DNA of 46,884 nt from Bacteroidota bacterium (GTDB lineage: Bacteria > Bacteroidota > Bacteroidia > Chitinophagales > UBA10324), in the NCBI GenBank assembly GCA_014190575.1, contig BJGQ01000020.1:1-46884 (forward strand), given 5' to 3'. Every line of letters starts with the position of its first letter. Position 1 is the stretch's first letter. The notes beneath the pieces were generated by a model. That model searched no databases and was not told the origin of the DNA. It worked only from the letters and a program-made list of their open reading frames with translations. Shown here piece by piece: positions 1-8,732 of this stretch. The translations under genes were made by a program, and so were the position numbers.

Positions 1-1340
1 TTGCTGATGTTTACCGGTAATGTGCTTGTACAATTATTAAAATCAGTAACTGTTACTGTGTATGCTCCAGCCGAAATATTTGTAATGTCTTCTGATATTG
101 CTGCATTGCTCCAAACAAATGTGTAAGGCGATGTGCCACCAACCACTGAAAGATTTATACTTCCATTTGCTGTGCCGCAACTTGCATCAACATGTGTTTC
201 GCTCAATGCAATTGCTGTTGGTTCAGTAATAGTTATTGAAAGTGTTGATTGGCAGTTGTTGAAGTCAGTTACTGTTACCGTATAATTTCCGGCAATCAGA
301 TTTTGTAGATCTTGTATGATTGATGCACTACTCCAGATATAGTTATAAGGAGCTGTTCCGCCAACAACTACGAGGTTTATACTTCCGGTGTTATTTCCAA
401 AACATAAAACATCAACATGTGTCGATGATAATATTGGTCCGCTTGTGTTGCTGATGTTTATTGTAAGAGTAACTGAACATAAATTATTATCGGTGACAGT
501 AACTGTGTATCCTCCTGCTGCAATGTTTGTTAAATCCTGAATGATAATTCCATTGCTCCATGTATAAGTATATGGTGCTGTTCCACCGACAACTGTTAAA
601 TCAATGCTTCCGTTTGCTGTTCCGCAACTTGCATCAACATGCGTTTCACTCAGGGCAATTGCTGTTGGTTCTGTAATAGTTACTGTTAATGTTGATTGAC
701 AATTGTTGAAGTCGGTTACTGTAACTGTATAATTTCCAGCAATCAGGTTTTGTGGATCTTGAATTATGGATGCATTGCTCCACAAATAAGTATATGGAGA
801 AGTTCCTCCAACTATTGTGAGGTTTATACTTCCATTATTTCCTGCGTTACAACTTGCATTAATATGTGTTTCACTTAATACAGGTCCGGTTGTGTTGCTG
901 ATGTTTACTGTGAGAGTGCTTGTACATGAATTAGTATTTGAAACAGTAACAGTATATGAACCAATGGCAAGGCCGGAAACATTTTGACTTATACTACCAT
1001 TGCTCCACAAAAAAGTATAAGGTGGAAATGGTCCGGTAACTGAAATATTTATCGATCCATTTGCTAAACCACAAGAAGCATTTGTATGCGTTTCTGAAAT
1101 AACATTTAAAGCTGGTTCATTAATAAAAACTCCACTTTGCTGTGTGCAATTATTTGCATCAGTAACTGTTACGAAATATAATCCTGAGATAAGATTGGCT
1201 AAGTTTTGATTTGTTGAGCCATTACTCCAGATATAAGTGAAAGGCAATGTACCTCCTGTTATAATTGTGTTAACGGTTCCCGTCGCATCTCCATTGCATG
1301 CTTCACCAACTGTAGAAAAACCAAATGAAGGGCCAGGTAA
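1..1340 (-). repeat. Two-domain 447-bp repeat units inside the SprB-repeat gene
   Basis: The word ttgctgatgttta occurs at 1, 448 and 895, exactly 447 bp (149 codons) apart. The stretches around 165-300 and 615-750 are also strongly alike. The last SprB domains are therefore arranged as alternating A/B pairs copied in tandem, while the domains further upstream (1.3-3.1 kb) share only the protein motif. Confidence 0.8.
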
Positions 1341-4300
1341 ATTATTTACTGTTAATGATAAAGTACTTGTACAAGAATTTATATCGGTTACTGTAACTGA
1401 ATAATTTCCTGCCCCAACACCAACTGGATCTTGAATGAATGATCCGTTGTTCCATAAATAAATAAAAGGACTATTTCCTATTACAGTTAAGTCTATGCTT
1501 CCGTTTGCAAAGCCGCAAGTAGAATTAGAATTTGTTTGGCTAAGTATTGTGGATGCATTTTGAGTAATTATAACACTACCTGTTACCTGACAATTATTCG
1601 CATCTGTAACAGTTACGGTATAAGTTCCGGCAATTAAAGTATTTATATCTTCGGTTAATAAACCATTGCTCCATAAATATGAAAATGGTCCTGTTCCACC
1701 AGCAACAGTCATATTTATATTTCCTGTTGATGCACCATTGCATAAAACATTTGTTTGAATAAATGAAAGCGTTGGTCCATTCGGACTCACTAATGTAATT
1801 GAGGCAGCTGATGTACATCCAAACGAATTTGTTACAGTAATTGAATAAGTACCTGCAGGAAGATTGTCTATTTCATTATCAGTTCCACCATTACTCCAGA
1901 TATATGTAAAAGGGCCACCACCGCCTGTTAACAGATCAATATCGGCAACGCCATTATTAATTCCGCATAATGGATTAATTGATTCAAGAATTACATTGTT
2001 TGTATTCGGAGCAACAATGGTGACCGATAAATTCTGTGTACAGTTATTTGCGTCTGTAACAGTAACAGAATATGATCCTGCATTAAGACCTAATACATCT
2101 TCAGTAGTTGCACCTGTACTCCAGCTATAGTTGAATGGTGATACTCCTCCTGCAACAGTTAAATTTATATTTCCATGACATAAAGAATAAGTAGTAACAG
2201 AACTTAGAGTTGGTCCGCTTCCCCCCGTAATAATTGCATTCCAGGTGTATGGACATCCATTCTGATCAAAAATATTTACTGAAATCGGACCAGCTGATAA
2301 ACCCGTTACATCTTCAGTTGTTGCTCCGTTCGACCAGAAAAATGTGTAAGGTGGATTTCCACCAGAAACTGTAATATCAACTGCACCATTTGCTGCAGCT
2401 GCACAAGAAACATTTGTAACAGAGGGTAAAAAATTTATTGGTGGAAATTGTGAAACAGTTGCGTTTGCAACACTCGTGCATCCAAAAAAATCAAAAACAG
2501 TTACCTGATAATTTCCTGGAAACAGGTTATTAATATCTTCTGTAATACCACCATTGCTCCATCCGTAAGCATAATTCGGACTACCACCACTTACAGTCAT
2601 ATCAATTGAACCGGTAGCACCACCAAAGCAACTGACATTTGATGGAGACAACACCAGTGATATTGCAGGAGGTTCAGTCATTACAACTGACAATGTAGAA
2701 GTGCACCCTACACTATTTGTAACTGTTACAGTATATGTACCGGCGGGAATGTTATTTATATCCTGTGTTATTGCTCCGTTACTCCAGATATAAGTATATC
2801 CTGCAGCCACAGGTGCTACAGATAAATTGATTGGGCCTCCGATTCCACCGTGACAAAAAATTGGATTTGTAATAACATAACTCAATGTAAAAAGACCCGA
2901 GCTAGTTATTATTTTTGTAATGGTGGAAGTACATCCAAAAGAATTTGTAACAGTAACGGTATATGTGCCAGCAAGTAACAAGGACAAATCTTCTGTTGTA
3001 GCGCCATTACTCCACAAAAAAGCAAAAGGCGCTCCACCGCCTGTTGCAGTTAAATTTAATAATGCGTTTGCCGAACCACAACTTGCAGTTGTACTTATAA
3101 CACTCAATATCGGAACAGGTCGTACAATTACTACAACGGTGTTTGATTGAGAACAACCGCCGGCATCAAATCCGGTAACAGTATATGTTGTTGTAATAGT
3201 TGGATTAGCAGTTACTGTTGCACCCGTTGTTGCGCTTAATGCTGTTGATGGCGACCATTGATATGATACATCTCCTGTAGCATTAGCAGTTAAAACGGTA
3301 GAAGATCCCTTGCAAATAGTTAATGAATTACCTGCTGTCGGAGTAATTGAAATGACTGGTGGAACAGCAACAATGTAAGGCATTATACTATCATAAGTAC
3401 AACCATTTGGGATTTCGAAGGCGATACATAATTCATAATTACTACCGCAAATCAATCCGGTTGAACTCATATCAGGATAAGTGCCGCAATCGAAAACGGT
3501 ACACGAACTGTTAAATAATTCCCAATTAAACCAATTGAAAGTGTTACAAGTTGAAACATTGGCCATTTGAAAATCAATGCTTGAACTATACTGAGCTGTA
3601 AAATTGAAACATGCCTGATAAACTTCATTGCTGCTATTTACTGAAACAGGATTTTGATACTCAGTACAATTTGCTAATAATTGCGCCCATGTTGCTGGAG
3701 CCGAACTAAAAACACACGCAGTTCCAGTTGGACTTGCGCAGGAAGAAATAGGGGGAGGATTAGAAGGATTTGCAGGAATAGTTGTTGTAATTGCAATATC
3801 AAATCCAGCCGAAACTCCGCAAACTCCACCAGGGTTATATAAAATCTGGATGTAATAATTTGAACCAATTGTTAAATTGGTTAAATCATGAACTGTTGTA
3901 TTAGGGCCTCCTGATGCCGATTGACATGAAAGTGAATGGCAACCAGTAGCTGCCGGACAACCGCTACTTGCAGGCCAAATGGCTGAACTAAAATAACATC
4001 CACCAGAAGTAGATGTAAGTGATACAGAAATATTATTTGCTGTTGCTGTAAAATAATACCAAACACTTTGTGTGCTTCCGGCTATTGCGCAATCTGTTAA
4101 TTCTCCGGGTTCCAAAGTTGCTCCTTGTGTTATGCCGCTCACTATCGGCCCGTTTACTAAAACATTAATCGCATTTGCACAATTGTTATTTGAGGGTGGT
4201 GGAGGAGGTGGTGGCGAAAAATTTTCATTCGCAAAACACGAAACTGAAATAAAACTGAATAAAAGAAAACAGCAATTGAATATAATTGATCGGAAGTTAT

Positions 4301-4343
4301 CAATTTTAAAAATAAAATCTTCCAAAAAGAATAAAACTTTCAT
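1..4343 (-). CDS. SprB-repeat giant surface protein (3' end outside window)
   Basis: The minus strand is open without a stop from the ATG at 4343 to the window edge, about 1,447 codons, so the C-terminus is missing. The N-terminus has a hydrophobic segment (about residues 20-38) ending near SCFANEN, then a Pro-rich linker, a Cys-containing N-terminal region and an Ig/PKD-like stretch (WSPSTALSATTG). After that come fourteen SprB-type repeats of about 75 residues, each with a core like YIWSNGATTEDI, a following AGTYTVTVT strand and a conserved Cys. SprB repeats are known from Bacteroidota gliding adhesins and other T9SS-exported proteins, so an exported adhesin is likely. The T9SS tail would lie outside the window. 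There is no Shine-Dalgarno, which is normal for the phylum. Family call is firm; role is inferred. Confidence 0.85.
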   Translation of the reverse strand, partial: MKVLFFLEDFIFKIDNFRSIIFNCCFLLFSFISVSCFANENFSPPPPPPPSNNNCANAINVLVNGPIVSGITQGATLEPGELTDCAIAGSTQSVWYYFTATANNISVSLTSTSGGCYFSSAIWPASSGCPAATGCHSLSCQSASGGPNTTVHDLTNLTIGSNYYIQILYNPGGVCGVSAGFDIAITTTIPANPSNPPPISSCASPTGTACVFSSAPATWAQLLANCTEYQNPVSVNSSNEVYQACFNFTAQYSSSIDFQMANVSTCNTFNWFNWELFNSSCTVFDCGTYPDMSSTGLICGSNYELCIAFEIPNGCTYDSIMPYIVAVPPVISITPTAGNSLTICKGSSTVLTANATGDVSYQWSPSTALSATTGATVTANPTITTTYTVTGFDAGGCSQSNTVVVIVRPVPILSVISTTASCGSANALLNLTATGGGAPFAFLWSNGATTEDLSLLLAGTYTVTVTNSFGCTSTITKIITSSGLFTLSYVITNPIFCHGGIGGPINLSVAPVAAGYTYIWSNGAITQDINNIPAGTYTVTVTNSVGCTSTLSVVMTEPPAISLVLSPSNVSCFGGATGSIDMTVSGGSPNYAYGWSNGGITEDINNLFPGNYQVTVFDFFGCTSVANATVSQFPPINFLPSVTNVSCAAAANGAVDITVSGGNPPYTFFWSNGATTEDVTGLSAGPISVNIFDQNGCPYTWNAIITGGSGPTLSSVTTYSLCHGNINLTVAGGVSPFNYSWSTGATTEDVLGLNAGSYSVTVTDANNCTQNLSVTIVAPNTNNVILESINPLCGINNGVADIDLLTGGGGPFTYIWSNGGTDNEIDNLPAGTYSITVTNSFGCTSAASITLVSPNGPTLSFIQTNVLCNGASTGNINMTVAGGTGPFSYLWSNGLLTEDINTLIAGTYTVTVTDANNCQVTGSVIITQNASTILSQTNSNSTCGFANGSIDLTVIGNSPFIYLWNNGSFIQDPVGVGAGNYSVTVTDINSCTSTLSLTVNNLPGPSFGFSTVGEACNGDATGTVNTIITGGTLPFTYIWSNGSTNQNLANLISGLYFVTVTDANNCTQQSGVFINEPALNVISETHTNASCGLANGSINISVTGPFPPYTFLWSNGSISQNVSGLAIGSYTVTVSNTNSCTSTLTVNISNTTGPVLSETHINASCNAGNNGSINLTIVGGTSPYTYLWSNASIIQDPQNLIAGNYTVTVTDFNNCQSTLTVTITEPTAIALSETHVDASCGTANGSIDLTVVGGTAPYTYTWSNGIIIQDLTNIAAGGYTVTVTDNNLCSVTLTINISNTSGPILSSTHVDVLCFGNNTGSINLVVVGGTAPYNYIWSSASIIQDLQNLIAGNYTVTVTDFNNCQSTLSITITEPTAIALSETHVDASCGTANGSINLSVVGGTSPYTFVWSNAAISEDITNISAGAYTVTVTDFNNCTSTLPVNIS

Positions 4344-4503
4344 TCTCAAATCAATAAAATTTTTCAGCCGGTTTAATCCTTTAAAAATCAAGGCGAGTAA
4401 GTGTTTCAAAATCTGCTTGCAATTTATGATTTACACTTAATCAGAACAAGTAAAATGTGTTGGACTGTCAACAGAAACAGTTGAATAGTCTTACTGTCTC
4501 AAC

Positions 4504-5100
4504 TTAAAAAATAACCAATGAAATCTCTACGAAACCAAGTAGAAATCCTAAAACGGCAAATAGTAATTTTAAACTGAATAATTTTTTCTGTGCTCGCGCC
4601 TTCATTTCCATTTCCAAATGCTGCAACGGATAATTTTTTATTCTGTTTTCAACAGTGCTTTTGATATTTATCTTTTCAGAAACTTTCGGGATAATCCCTT
4701 GTATTAATTCAGGAATCATCTTATCCAACTGTTCCACCAACACTTCTTTCGCCTGATTAATAATTCCTTCTGTGATAAACATTTTTAACAATGAAATTCG
4801 CTCGGTGAGTTTGTTTCGTATAAAATCATCCGCCTTTTCTTCCATATACACATGCATTTCTTTCAAACTTTCTTCTGATAAAAGAAATGATTCCATTTTA
4901 TCAGTTGAAATGTTCTGCTGTGCCCATTCTCCTGCTTTTGCTGCAATTTCATTTTGCAATGAAGGAAGAATTCCTTGAACTGATAAACCAAGTATTTTTA
5001 TTGGATCATAAGGACGAAAGACAAATAATATTAAAGTGTCAATCATCCACCATCCAAACAATGCATTTAATATCGGTACAAGGATCAGAAAATAATTCAT
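4504..5100 (-). CDS. DUF445 family membrane protein
   Basis: A 198-residue protein with a hydrophobic N-terminal segment (residues 1-25, ILNALFGWWMIDTLILFVFRP) and a C-terminal membrane segment (about 173-196). Between them is a long amphipathic, charged region. The N-terminal pattern of a membrane helix with GWW, then FRP and a G.LPSL motif, matches DUF445 (YheB-like) proteins, whose function is not established. The start lies 7 bp after the pyrE stop on the same strand, so the two are probably co-transcribed. Family call good; function unknown. Confidence 0.75.
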   Translation of the reverse strand: MNYFLILVPILNALFGWWMIDTLILFVFRPYDPIKILGLSVQGILPSLQNEIAAKAGEWAQQNISTDKMESFLLSEESLKEMHVYMEEKADDFIRNKLTERISLLKMFITEGIINQAKEVLVEQLDKMIPELIQGIIPKVSEKINIKSTVENRIKNYPLQHLEMEMKARAQKKLFSLKLLFAVLGFLLGFVEISLVIF

Positions 5101-5107
5101 CAGTCAG

Positions 5108-5755
5108 TTATAATCCTTTACTCCATTCTGCAGGTTTCATTCGCCAAGCGGTCAATGTTTCAATATCTGCTTCTTCCACATAACCTTGTTCAACTGCTTT
5201 TTTTATCAGCACATCATAATCAGTTAAAGTGTAAAACGGACACTCGGCATTTAGGAAATTATTCTCGGCTGTTTCAAATCCGTAGGTGAATAGCGCTACC
5301 AAGCCAAGCACTTTACAATCCACTGCTCGCAATGCATTCACCACATTAATGCTGCTTCCACCAGTTGAAAGTAAATCTTCTATTACCACAACTTTTTGTC
5401 CTTCCAAAACTTTTCCTTCTATCATGTTTGTCAACCCGTGCGATTTTGGTGAAGAACGAACATAAATAAATGGCAAGTCCAACGCATCAGCCACCAATGC
5501 ACCGTGCGCAATTCCAGCTGTTGCAACTCCGGCAATGCAATCGCAATCCGGAAATTTTTTCTTTATCACTTCCGATAATTGTTCTTTTAAATAAGTTCTT
5601 ATTTCAGGATATGAAAGTGTGAGCCGGTTATCACAATAAATCGGAGAATTCCATCCGCTTGCCCAGGTATATGGTGACTGCAGATTTAATTTGATGGATT
5701 TTATTTGTAACAACAGCGACGCTGTTTTATTGGCAACAGATTTTGATAAAATCAT
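5108..5755 (-). CDS. pyrE: Orotate phosphoribosyltransferase
   Basis: Converts orotate and PRPP to orotidine 5'-phosphate in pyrimidine synthesis, in the cytoplasm. The PRPP-binding motif VVVIEDLLSTGGSS is present, together with the orotate-loop region IAGVATAGIAHGALVAD and the dimer-interface stretch YVRSSPKSHG. I chose the ATG at 5755 (MILSKSVANKTA), the normal family N-terminus, rather than an upstream TTG at 5791 that would add twelve atypical residues. It is first in a pair with the DUF445 gene and divergent from a NUDIX hydrolase across about 150 bp. Confidence 0.95.
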   Translation of the reverse strand: MILSKSVANKTASLLLQIKSIKLNLQSPYTWASGWNSPIYCDNRLTLSYPEIRTYLKEQLSEVIKKKFPDCDCIAGVATAGIAHGALVADALDLPFIYVRSSPKSHGLTNMIEGKVLEGQKVVVIEDLLSTGGSSINVVNALRAVDCKVLGLVALFTYGFETAENNFLNAECPFYTLTDYDVLIKKAVEQGYVEEADIETLTAWRMKPAEWSKGL

Positions 5756-5902
5756 GGTTTCAAACTTAACTTTTTTATTGGGTGGCTGCAATGTTAAAAC
5801 AACATTATTAATTTGCTCTTACATTTATGTCATTAAGTAAATTTTTTGTACGCAGAATAATTTCTTTTTTTTGATTTTCCGAAACACCAATCAATTTTTA
5901 AA

Positions 5903-6559
5903 ATGCCCCTAAAAATATTTATCGGAAACAATCCAATTTACCTATGTCAAACTGGTTTTGTACTTCCATCAACAGAAGCATTGGAGTTATCATCAAAAAT
6001 TTTATTACAAGAAAAATTTATTGATTCAGATAGTTTACTACAAGTGATAGAAAAACTGGAAAATAAAAAATACGAATTTGCCTGCATGCTTTATCACTTC
6101 GATGAATCAGCATTGATAAAAGAATTTATCTCTCTCTTTAAACAGATAGATGCAGCCGGAGGATTGGTTGAAAATATTCAAGACGAAGTATTAATGATTT
6201 TCCGGAAAGGAAAATGGGATTTGCCAAAAGGCAAAGTAGAAAAGAATGAAAAAAAAATTGAAGCAGCCGAACGCGAAGTAGAAGAGGAAACCGGAATACA
6301 AAAATTGAAAGTGAAAACACAAATAAATTTTTATCCCTGGAAACAGGAATATACCACGCACACTTACTGGGAAAATCAAAAGCGGATTATAAAAAATACT
6401 TATTGGTACTTAATGAAAAGCACGAGTGACTTAAATTTTATTCCGCAAAAAGAAGAAGGAATTACTGATGTTAAATGGATTAAGAAAGATCAGGTAAATG
6501 AGCTATTAAAAAATTCGTATGCTTCTGTTGCTGATGTTTTTCGATACTTCAATACCTGA
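5903..6559 (+). CDS. NUDIX hydrolase
   Basis: A 218-residue protein with a complete Nudix box at residues 110-132, G(x5)E(x7)REVEEETGI, preceded by the typical KWDLPKGK substrate-loop sequence. The family hydrolyses nucleoside diphosphates linked to another moiety; the substrate cannot be read here. The first 85 residues are an extra N-terminal domain of unknown function. The gene is transcribed away from pyrE and ends before a strong hairpin terminator shared with the convergent SWIB gene. Confidence 0.88.
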   Translation: MPLKIFIGNNPIYLCQTGFVLPSTEALELSSKILLQEKFIDSDSLLQVIEKLENKKYEFACMLYHFDESALIKEFISLFKQIDAAGGLVENIQDEVLMIFRKGKWDLPKGKVEKNEKKIEAAEREVEEETGIQKLKVKTQINFYPWKQEYTTHTYWENQKRIIKNTYWYLMKSTSDLNFIPQKEEGITDVKWIKKDQVNELLKNSYASVADVFRYFNT

Positions 6560-6601
6560 GCATTTATTTGGCTAAATTTTTTTATTGATTCATACAAATG
6601 A

Positions 6602-6636
6602 AAAGAGGCCATTCACAATTTGTGAACGGCCTCTTT
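6602..6636. terminator. Bidirectional terminator between the NUDIX and SWIB genes
   Basis: Perfect aaagaggcc / ggcctcttt arms are extended by ttcac / gtgaa across one unpaired position on each side, with an AT loop. A-rich and T-rich flanks are present on both sides. It sits between convergent genes and can serve both. Confidence 0.85.
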
Positions 6637-6655
6637 AAATAAAATCTATTGTTGA

Positions 6656-7012
6656 TTAGCTTAAGTGCTTGTTCACCAATTTAGCCATATCAAACATGCT
6701 AACTTGTGTTTTACCACCGAAAACAACTTTAAGACTTGCGTCTGCATTAATCATACGACGGTTTTTGTTATCCTGTAAACCGTTCTTCTTAATGTACTCC
6801 CAAAGTTTTTTTACAACTTGTGTGCGAGGTAATGGTTTGTTACCAACTACTGGTTGCAAAGCTGCACCAATAGCTAATGGACGCATAAACGCTGCATTAG
6901 GTTTGCGAGCAGATTTTGCTTTTGGTTTAGCGGCTGCTTTCTTCTTAGGAGCTGCTGCTTTCTTTTTTGCCGCTGCTTTTTTCGGAGCAGCTTTTTTTGC
7001 TTTTGTTGCCAT
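6656..7012 (-). CDS. SWIB/MDM2-domain protein with histone-H1-like tail
   Basis: 118 residues. The first 38 or so are almost only Lys, Ala and Pro (KKAAPKKAAAKKKAAAPKKK), resembling a histone H1 or HU tail. Residues about 40-118 form a SWIB domain: RPLAIGAALQPVVGNKPLPRTQVVKKLWEYIKKNGLQD..., ending with a MFDMAKLVNKHL helix. SWIB domains occur in eukaryotic chromatin remodellers and in Chlamydiae and some Bacteroidota. A DNA-binding nucleoid role is inferred from the basic tail. It is monocistronic, ending at the shared hairpin. Confidence 0.9.
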   Translation of the reverse strand: MATKAKKAAPKKAAAKKKAAAPKKKAAAKPKAKSARKPNAAFMRPLAIGAALQPVVGNKPLPRTQVVKKLWEYIKKNGLQDNKNRRMINADASLKVVFGGKTQVSMFDMAKLVNKHLS

Positions 7013-7249
7013 GATTAAATGGGTTTTTTATTTGATGACCTCGAAATAAGATACTCGCCCCCTGACGGCGCAGCTATTAATTAAAAAGTTTTCCCCAATG
7101 AAAAGTGCGCAACTCCATTGGAGAAAAAATAATTGTGAATTGGTGGATAAGTGAAACGGTTAAATCTCCCAACGAAAAAGTATTTTTTGAAAAAAATACT
7201 TTTGATTTCAAATTAAAATACGCTTAGCTGTTAAAGTAAAAAAATAAAA

Positions 7250-7900
7250 TCAGAATAGTCTTCCATCTCTGATAGTTACTTCACGATCAGCAAGTTTAGC
7301 TAGTTCTTCATTGTGTGTAACGATTACAAATGTTTGATAAAATTCTTTTCGTAATCGAAAAAATAATTCATGTAACTCCCTTGCATTATCTGAATCGAGA
7401 TTGCCTGAAGGTTCATCTGCTAACACCACTTTCGGATGATTGATAAGTGCGCGTGCAACAGCAACACGCTGTTGTTCTCCTCCTGAAAGTTGCGATGGCT
7501 TGTGATCGAACCGCTCTTTCAATCCTAAATAATCTAGCAACTCTTTGGCTTGTTCCTTTACTTCATTATCATTCCGTTTTCCAATCCATCCGGGTATACA
7601 TACATTTTCCAATGCAGTGAATTCAGGAAGCAAATGATGAAACTGAAAAACAAAACCGATGTGTTTATTGCGAAACGATGAAAGATCTTTATCAGTCATA
7701 TTCGCTAAATTGTTATCATCAATAATTACCTCACCTCCATCAGGTCTATCTAACAATCCAATCATGTGAAGCAAAGTGCTCTTACCTGCGCCTGATGCAC
7801 CTACAATTGAAACCACTTCTCCTTTATCAATTTTTAAAGATATTCCTTTCAATACCTGAATATCTCCATAAGCTTTTGAAACATTTACTGCCTGTATCAC
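7250..7900 (-). CDS. lolD: ABC transporter ATP-binding protein, LolD-like
   Basis: 216 residues with Walker [10 protein letters not shown] at 34-42, Q-loop [18 protein letters not shown], signature LSGGEQQR and Walker [14 protein letters not shown]. The Q-loop wording [13 protein letters not shown] is typical of LolD, the ATPase of the complex that releases lipoproteins from the inner membrane, and of the wider MacB/FtsE group. No LolC/E permease is adjacent. It starts 32 bp after the upstream BtuF-like gene on the same strand, suggesting the tail of a four-gene transcript. Confidence 0.85.
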   Translation of the reverse strand: MIQAVNVSKAYGDIQVLKGISLKIDKGEVVSIVGASGAGKSTLLHMIGLLDRPDGGEVIIDDNNLANMTDKDLSSFRNKHIGFVFQFHHLLPEFTALENVCIPGWIGKRNDNEVKEQAKELLDYLGLKERFDHKPSQLSGGEQQRVAVARALINHPKVVLADEPSGNLDSDNARELHELFFRLRKEFYQTFVIVTHNEELAKLADREVTIRDGRLF

Positions 7901-7932
7901 CTGTTTGAGTTATAAGTTAATTGCTTGATTGG

Positions 7933-8727
7933 TTATTGGAAAGCTTCAATTTGTTGTTGCATTTGGCGAAAGTAATCAGGCGCGAGTTTCATTCTGCTTC
8001 CGTACCAACTAAACAGTTGTCCGTCGGCAAGTATAATTTTTTTGTTTGGAAATATTTTTTGCATTTCATCAATGTGTTTTTGTTTGAATGGAAATGGCTC
8101 ACTTGAAAGAAAAAATATTTCAGATTGCAGATTACAGATTTCAGATTCACTGAGTGTTGGATAACGATTGAGGTGTGCAACTACATTTTCAAATCCTGCA
8201 AGGTTCATCATTTCAGAAATGAAAGTATCTCCTCCGGCAATCATGTATGGATTGCGCCAGATGAAGTACAAAGCCCCTCTCCGACTCTCCCCTAAGGGGA
8301 CAGAGTAGTTGCGGAATGCAGTTTTTATTTCTGCTATTAATTTTTCTGCTGCTGATTTTTTGTTTGCGAGTCCGCCAACAGCTGCAATCATTTTATAAGC
8401 ATCATCAATTGTTTTTATATCGCTTATATAAACCTGCGAGAATTCAGTGAGCGCATCAATATCGCTTCGTGTGTTCTCTTCTTTGTTTGCAATTATTAAA
8501 TCGGGCTGCAGTGATTTTATCAAATCAATTTTCAATTTCTTGGTTCCGCCTACTCTTGTTTTTGATCGGAACCATTCTTCAGGATGAACACAAAACTTTG
8601 TGATACCAACAACCTCATCTCTCAATCCTAAATCAAATAATAATTCAGTAATGGATGGAACAACTGAAATAATTCTTGACGGAATTTTTTTTGTATGAAT
8701 TCTTCTACTGAGTTGATCTTCAATCAT
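7933..8727 (-). CDS. BtuF-like helical-backbone binding protein without signal peptide
   Basis: 264 residues with the opening of type III ABC substrate-binding proteins (IISVVPSITELLFDLGL..VVGITKFCVHPEEW, then VGGTKKLKIDLIKSLQPDLIIANKEEN). Relatives bind cobalamin or iron-siderophores in the periplasm, but here the N-terminus MIEDQLSRRIHTKKIP has no signal peptide or lipobox, so it is probably cytoplasmic. It starts 5 bp after the cystathionine beta-synthase stop. Two stretches (SVPLGESRRGAL and SESEICNLQSEIF) are encoded by sequence resembling intergenic repeats. Confidence 0.75.
   Translation of the reverse strand: MIEDQLSRRIHTKKIPSRIISVVPSITELLFDLGLRDEVVGITKFCVHPEEWFRSKTRVGGTKKLKIDLIKSLQPDLIIANKEENTRSDIDALTEFSQVYISDIKTIDDAYKMIAAVGGLANKKSAAEKLIAEIKTAFRNYSVPLGESRRGALYFIWRNPYMIAGGDTFISEMMNLAGFENVVAHLNRYPTLSESEICNLQSEIFFLSSEPFPFKQKHIDEMQKIFPNKKIILADGQLFSWYGSRMKLAPDYFRQMQQQIEAFQ
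8271..8306 (-). repeat. Repeat-like GC-rich palindromic insert inside the BtuF-like gene
   Basis: A GC-rich stretch containing tcccctaagggga and cccctctcc stands out from its AT-rich surroundings. It resembles gggg/cccc palindromic repeats that I recall from Bacteroidota intergenic regions. It reads in frame as VPLGESRRGAL. Confidence 0.5.
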
Positions 8728-8732
8728 TACTT

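Noticed and set aside
1864-3150. Plus-strand frames of 75-90 codons in the SprB region
   Set aside because: They are shadows of the minus-strand repeats; the repeated pattern simply mirrors the coding strand.
4072-4440. Plus-strand open frame of 122 codons opposite the SprB-like gene start
   Set aside because: It is antisense to a clear signal peptide and Cys-rich N-terminus, its Gly run is the complement of the Pro-rich linker, and its tail is low-complexity Lys/Ile.
5756-5791. Upstream TTG start for PyrE
   Set aside because: The ATG at 5755 gives the normal PyrE N-terminus; the extra twelve residues are not PyrE-like.
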